From: a bacterium
GTDB lineage: Bacteria; Chlamydiota; Chlamydiia; Chlamydiales; Rhabdochlamydiaceae
Length of the DNA: 8,398 nt
Direction: 5' to 3'
NCBI GenBank assembly: GCA_021802305.1
Contig: JAKAAD010000041.1
Span: 1 to 8,398, forward strand
Positions within the stretch are counted from its first letter, which is position 1. Each line of letters begins with the position of its first letter. Shown piece after piece: positions 6,006 to 8,398 of this stretch. The notes below the pieces were generated by a model. The model had not been told where the DNA came from and did not search any database. It was given only the letters and a program-made list of their open reading frames with translations. The position numbers and the translations under genes were made by a program.

Positions 6006-7076
6006 CTAACAGCCAAACCGATCGAGCATGCAATTGCTAGAGGGAATGGTGAGAAATCCTTTATGTATAGAAAGCACATGCCCTTTTTCGCAAAGAGAGG
6101 TGCGCATACGGCATTGTTTCATTGATGTTGGAAGTTGCAACGTCAGCTCTTTCCCGGAATGCGATGCAATGCGCATGCGTCGGAGTTTGTACTTCGTCCA
6201 TTCCCATGCGAGTATCTCTCCTGCTTTCGTTACAACATCTGTTATGCGGCCACTGTGAAATTGCGAGGGCACGCAAGGAAGAATCCCCATGCTGTCGTGC
6301 TCTTCTCGATAAAAGAGAGCCTCGATAAGACGCGCACCATGAGAAAGGATGGGCATTGGAGACACGCTCTCTTCTCTTTTTCCATTTGGTAAAATGCCTT
6401 GAAACTCTTCATCAACCAGTCGCGGAAAAAATGCATTCCCCATTCCTGCTAAAAAGAGCTCCGTAAATGCTTCGACAACGCGCTGTTTTTCATTGGCATA
6501 TACGAGCTCTCTACATCGCTCTAACAAGTGCAATGTGCCTTCGCTGTACTTGGATGCAGAACCATCAAAGAGCTTTCCTAGCCTATACCAAAGCGGCAAA
6601 AATTCTTGAATATTTGCTCGCATTCGGATCTTCTCCCATTCTTGCGCTTTATGCATCCCTAAAGAAAGACGAGGGATGATCTCCCGGGGTCTCGCTTTGC
6701 AAGGAATGGGCAGGGCATATGATGCGGAGCGCTCTAATCTCACATCGCGTCCTTCAAAAGTACAAAGGAGTGGCCTTCGCTCGTTGTGCAGCGCTACGTG
6801 TTCTCCTTCACATGCAACACGCATCTTAAAATAGCCATCTTTTGCTTCTCCCCAAAGAGACAGCATGTGCGCTTCCGCATCGAGTTGCACTGTAAATCCT
6901 CGTACAGGGCCTTGCATGCGGAAATCTAGTATCCATTGCAAAGAGGAATCTCGTAGAGAAAAAAATATCAGCCTTGTGGGGAATACCTGCACCCCATATT
7001 CAGTATGCGGCAAAACCCAACGATTCCCGGGCACATGAGAAAAGGGACGACATCTCAAAGCAATGGAAATACGCAT
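6006..7076 (-). CDS. Conserved-looking hypothetical protein (356 aa) with remote glycoside-hydrolase (GH95/GH65-like) C-terminal features
   Basis: The ATG at 7076 follows the mtaB stop by 5 nt, with AGG 8 nt upstream, so the two genes form an operon. Residues 1-120 look beta-rich, and residues 140-260 are helical. Residues 245-315 read like the end of a GH95/GH65-type (alpha/alpha)6 barrel and the beta-sandwich after it. SHGARLIEALF leads to GILPCVPSQFHSGRI, which resembles the LLPALPxxWxxGxVxGL stretch of those enzymes. It continues into WEWTKYKLRRMRIASHSGKE, the usual site of the W-x-x-G-K-L and S-x-x-G-G pattern. At 356 residues it is about half the length of GH95 enzymes, and I cannot place the catalytic acids with confidence. 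It may be a reduced or inactive relative. No signal peptide was seen. The similarity was judged by eye, and an unrelated beta-rich fold is possible. That it is a real gene is much surer than its family. Confidence 0.85.
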   Translation of the reverse strand: MRISIALRCRPFSHVPGNRWVLPHTEYGVQVFPTRLIFFSLRDSSLQWILDFRMQGPVRGFTVQLDAEAHMLSLWGEAKDGYFKMRVACEGEHVALHNERRPLLCTFEGRDVRLERSASYALPIPCKARPREIIPRLSLGMHKAQEWEKIRMRANIQEFLPLWYRLGKLFDGSASKYSEGTLHLLERCRELVYANEKQRVVEAFTELFLAGMGNAFFPRLVDEEFQGILPNGKREESVSPMPILSHGARLIEALFYREEHDSMGILPCVPSQFHSGRITDVVTKAGEILAWEWTKYKLRRMRIASHSGKELTLQLPTSMKQCRMRTSLCEKGHVLSIHKGFLTIPSSNCMLDRFGC

Positions 7077-7081
7077 CTTTC

Positions 7082-8335
7082 TTACCTACCTTGCAATCCA
7101 AGAGGAGAGTTGCCTACGATTTCCAGATCGACGAATTCCCCTGCTCTACGCCCTTCTCTATTTGTAAAGACGGTGAGAAAATTGTCTGTATGCCCAGATA
7201 ATTGTTCTCCGTCATGAGCTTCTAATAAGACGCGCATTTTTTTTCCCACATAGCGTTGTCTCAATGCGTAGGATTGTCTTTCTGCTCTTCGCAGCACTTC
7301 CTGTTTTCTCTCCCCTATCACGCTTTGAGGAATGGGATCTGTGAATTGTTCCGCACGCGTTCGTTTTCTTGGGCTAAAAGGAAACATGTGTACGTGGTTA
7401 AAGTGCACGCGCTCCATGACATCCAACGTTTCTTGAAAGTCCCTTTCGCTTTCTCCTGGAAAACCGACAATTACATCCGTAGTAAAGGTGAAATCGGGAT
7501 GGGCGTTAAGCAATCGAGAGACCGTATCGAGAAAACACTCTTTGGTGTACTTGCGATTCATTCTCTTGAGAATCGCATTGGAACCCGATTGTAGAACGAG
7601 ATGCAATGAGTGGCAGGTGTTTTTTCCTTGTACAAGGACATCTATCAACGCATCATCTACTTCATCGGGATCAATGGAAGAAAGGCGAAGGCGTTTCAAT
7701 CCCTCAATCTCATCAATCGCCGCTACAAGCTCATGCAATCGCTTTGGCGGTTCATGTGCTTCTGGAGCTCCATCAAAATCTCCAATGTTGATCCCGGTGA
7801 GAACGATCTCTTTATGTCCTGCTGCAATGAGCGCTTTCGCTTCTTCTACAATGGATTCCAAACGTCTTGAACGCGAACGCCCTCGCACGTAGGGAAGAAT
7901 GCAGTAGGTGCAAAAGGAATTACATCCATCTTGAATTTTGATAAAAGCACGCGTCTGCGAGGAGAAACTGCGCAGTGAAAATGGAGGGACGTCTTCTTCG
8001 GGAAAGAGCTCTTCGACCAATTGTTCTTTTTGTTTGTTGCGTATGACGAGCGGGGATCCGGGAAGAGCTGCGACTTCTTCTGGAGCACGCGTCGCAAAAC
8101 ACCCTGTCGCTACGAGTTTTGCCTCAGGGTACTTTCTCGCAAGTGCGCGCAATTCATGCCGACTTGCACTGTCTGCTCCATGAGTGACTGTGCATGTATT
8201 GACAATGCAAAGTTCTGGAGATTCTTCTTCCTTTGCTTCTCGAAAACCTATTGCTTGCAACTGTTCTGCATAGGCTGCCGATTCATATTGGTTCGTGCGA
8301 CATCCAAGCGTTACAATTTTAAATGTTTTTTCCAT
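7082..8335 (-). CDS. mtaB: MtaB: tRNA (N6-threonylcarbamoyladenosine37-C2) methylthiotransferase
   Basis: MtaB is a radical-SAM enzyme with two [4Fe-4S] clusters. It adds a methylthio group to t6A at position 37 of tRNAs that read ANN codons, giving ms2t6A and improving decoding. The 417-residue product shows the full family layout. The N-terminal UPF0004 domain carries cluster cysteines Cys12 (LGCRTNQYES), Cys48 (NTCTV) and Cys79 (TGC). The radical-SAM motif GCNSFCTYCILPYVRGR contains Cys138, Cys142 and Cys145, and a C-terminal TRAM domain covers about 357-417. LGCRTNQ and the short N-terminus fit MtaB (YqeV/CDKAL1 type) better than MiaB. The length is slightly below the usual 430-450. The start ATG at 8335 has only a weak GAGAA before it. 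It is the first gene of a pair with the 356-residue protein. Confidence 0.95.
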   Translation of the reverse strand: MEKTFKIVTLGCRTNQYESAAYAEQLQAIGFREAKEEESPELCIVNTCTVTHGADSASRHELRALARKYPEAKLVATGCFATRAPEEVAALPGSPLVIRNKQKEQLVEELFPEEDVPPFSLRSFSSQTRAFIKIQDGCNSFCTYCILPYVRGRSRSRRLESIVEEAKALIAAGHKEIVLTGINIGDFDGAPEAHEPPKRLHELVAAIDEIEGLKRLRLSSIDPDEVDDALIDVLVQGKNTCHSLHLVLQSGSNAILKRMNRKYTKECFLDTVSRLLNAHPDFTFTTDVIVGFPGESERDFQETLDVMERVHFNHVHMFPFSPRKRTRAEQFTDPIPQSVIGERKQEVLRRAERQSYALRQRYVGKKMRVLLEAHDGEQLSGHTDNFLTVFTNREGRRAGEFVDLEIVGNSPLGLQGR

Positions 8336-8349
8336 TTCTCAATCAGGCA

Positions 8350-8355
8350 AGTATA
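8350..8355 (-). promoter_or_regulatory. Possible -10 box upstream of mtaB
   Basis: TATACT on the minus strand (five of six matches to TATAAT) lies about 14 nt before the mtaB ATG. No convincing -35 box stands 16-18 nt upstream, and the leader would be only a few bases long. This is a weak call. Confidence 0.25.
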
Positions 8356-8360
8356 GCAAA

Positions 8361-8398
8361 AGGGAGGAGAATTTTATAGCGTGCGCATATTGCGAATC
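8361..8398 (+). CDS. Possible start of a divergent gene (ribosome-binding site plus GTG), cut by the window edge
   Basis: AGGGAGGAG at 8361-8369 is a strong plus-strand ribosome-binding site with no other use here. GTG at 8381 is 11 nt downstream and opens a frame (read as M/V-R-I-L-R-I) that remains open to the edge, only six codons. A TTG at 8390 is a second option. This would be transcribed away from mtaB. The evidence is the ribosome-binding site alone. Confidence 0.25.

Noticed and set aside
7488..7892. Plus-strand frames of up to 134 codons opposite mtaB.
   Set aside because: They are antisense to the highly conserved radical-SAM domain; MtaB motifs explain this region fully.
7082..8335. 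Assignment of this gene as miaB.
   Set aside because: The LGCRTNQYES motif, short N-terminus and overall layout fit MtaB better than MiaB, which acts on i6A37.
1..8398. Search for CRISPR arrays, tRNA genes, insertion sequences, attachment sites and riboswitches.
   Set aside because: No spaced repeat array, cloverleaf, transposase motif, paired terminal inverted repeat or long structured leader was recognised by eye.

Overview
The window looks like part of an intracellular bacterium's genome, most likely a member of the Chlamydiota outside the classical Chlamydiaceae. This is an inference. It rests on a very large protein ending in an OTU-type cysteine protease domain (a eukaryote-directed deubiquitinase fold common in chlamydial and other host-adapted genomes), neighbouring lineage-specific membrane proteins, and a chlamydial-looking MtaB. 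A Legionella-like or Rickettsiales-like host is not excluded. All convincing genes lie on the minus strand, so transcription runs from right to left. No tRNA, rRNA, CRISPR array, insertion sequence or clear intrinsic terminator was seen, and no gene-free stretch exceeds 300 bases.

Right part (about 6006-8398), housekeeping-like: mtaB (8335-7082), the radical-SAM methylthiotransferase that converts t6A37 to ms2t6A37 in tRNA, is followed after 5 nt by a 356-residue protein (7076-6006). The end of that protein resembles the C-terminal part of GH95/GH65-type glycoside hydrolases but is much shorter than those enzymes. A good ribosome-binding site with a GTG codon at the right edge may start a divergent gene.

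Left part (1-5956), accessory-like: a consensus-like promoter (TTGACA, 18 nt, TATCAT) stands before a compact run of minus-strand genes. They are a 235-residue membrane protein, a 1217-residue coiled-coil protein with a C-terminal OTU domain (Cys1063, His1192), a 414-residue membrane protein, a 49-codon ORF starting directly at the previous stop (TAA|ATG), and, 5 nt further on, a gene that leaves the window and has an F-box-like N-terminus. Spacing is 13 nt or less, or overlapping, throughout, so the genes are probably co-transcribed. The working reading is a host-ubiquitin-manipulation locus: a secreted or membrane-held deubiquitinase with two membrane partners and possibly an F-box adaptor.

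Oddities: the OTU gene has a strong ribosome-binding site pointing at a three-codon ORF (ATG TTG AAA TAG) in the wrong frame, two bases before its TTG start. An exact 18-bp tandem duplication sits just after the catalytic cysteine. A C7 tract lies right after the start codon of the 49-codon ORF. The first 27 bases of the window repeat exactly, out of frame, inside the OTU domain, which may reflect a contig-end artefact or a real recombination.
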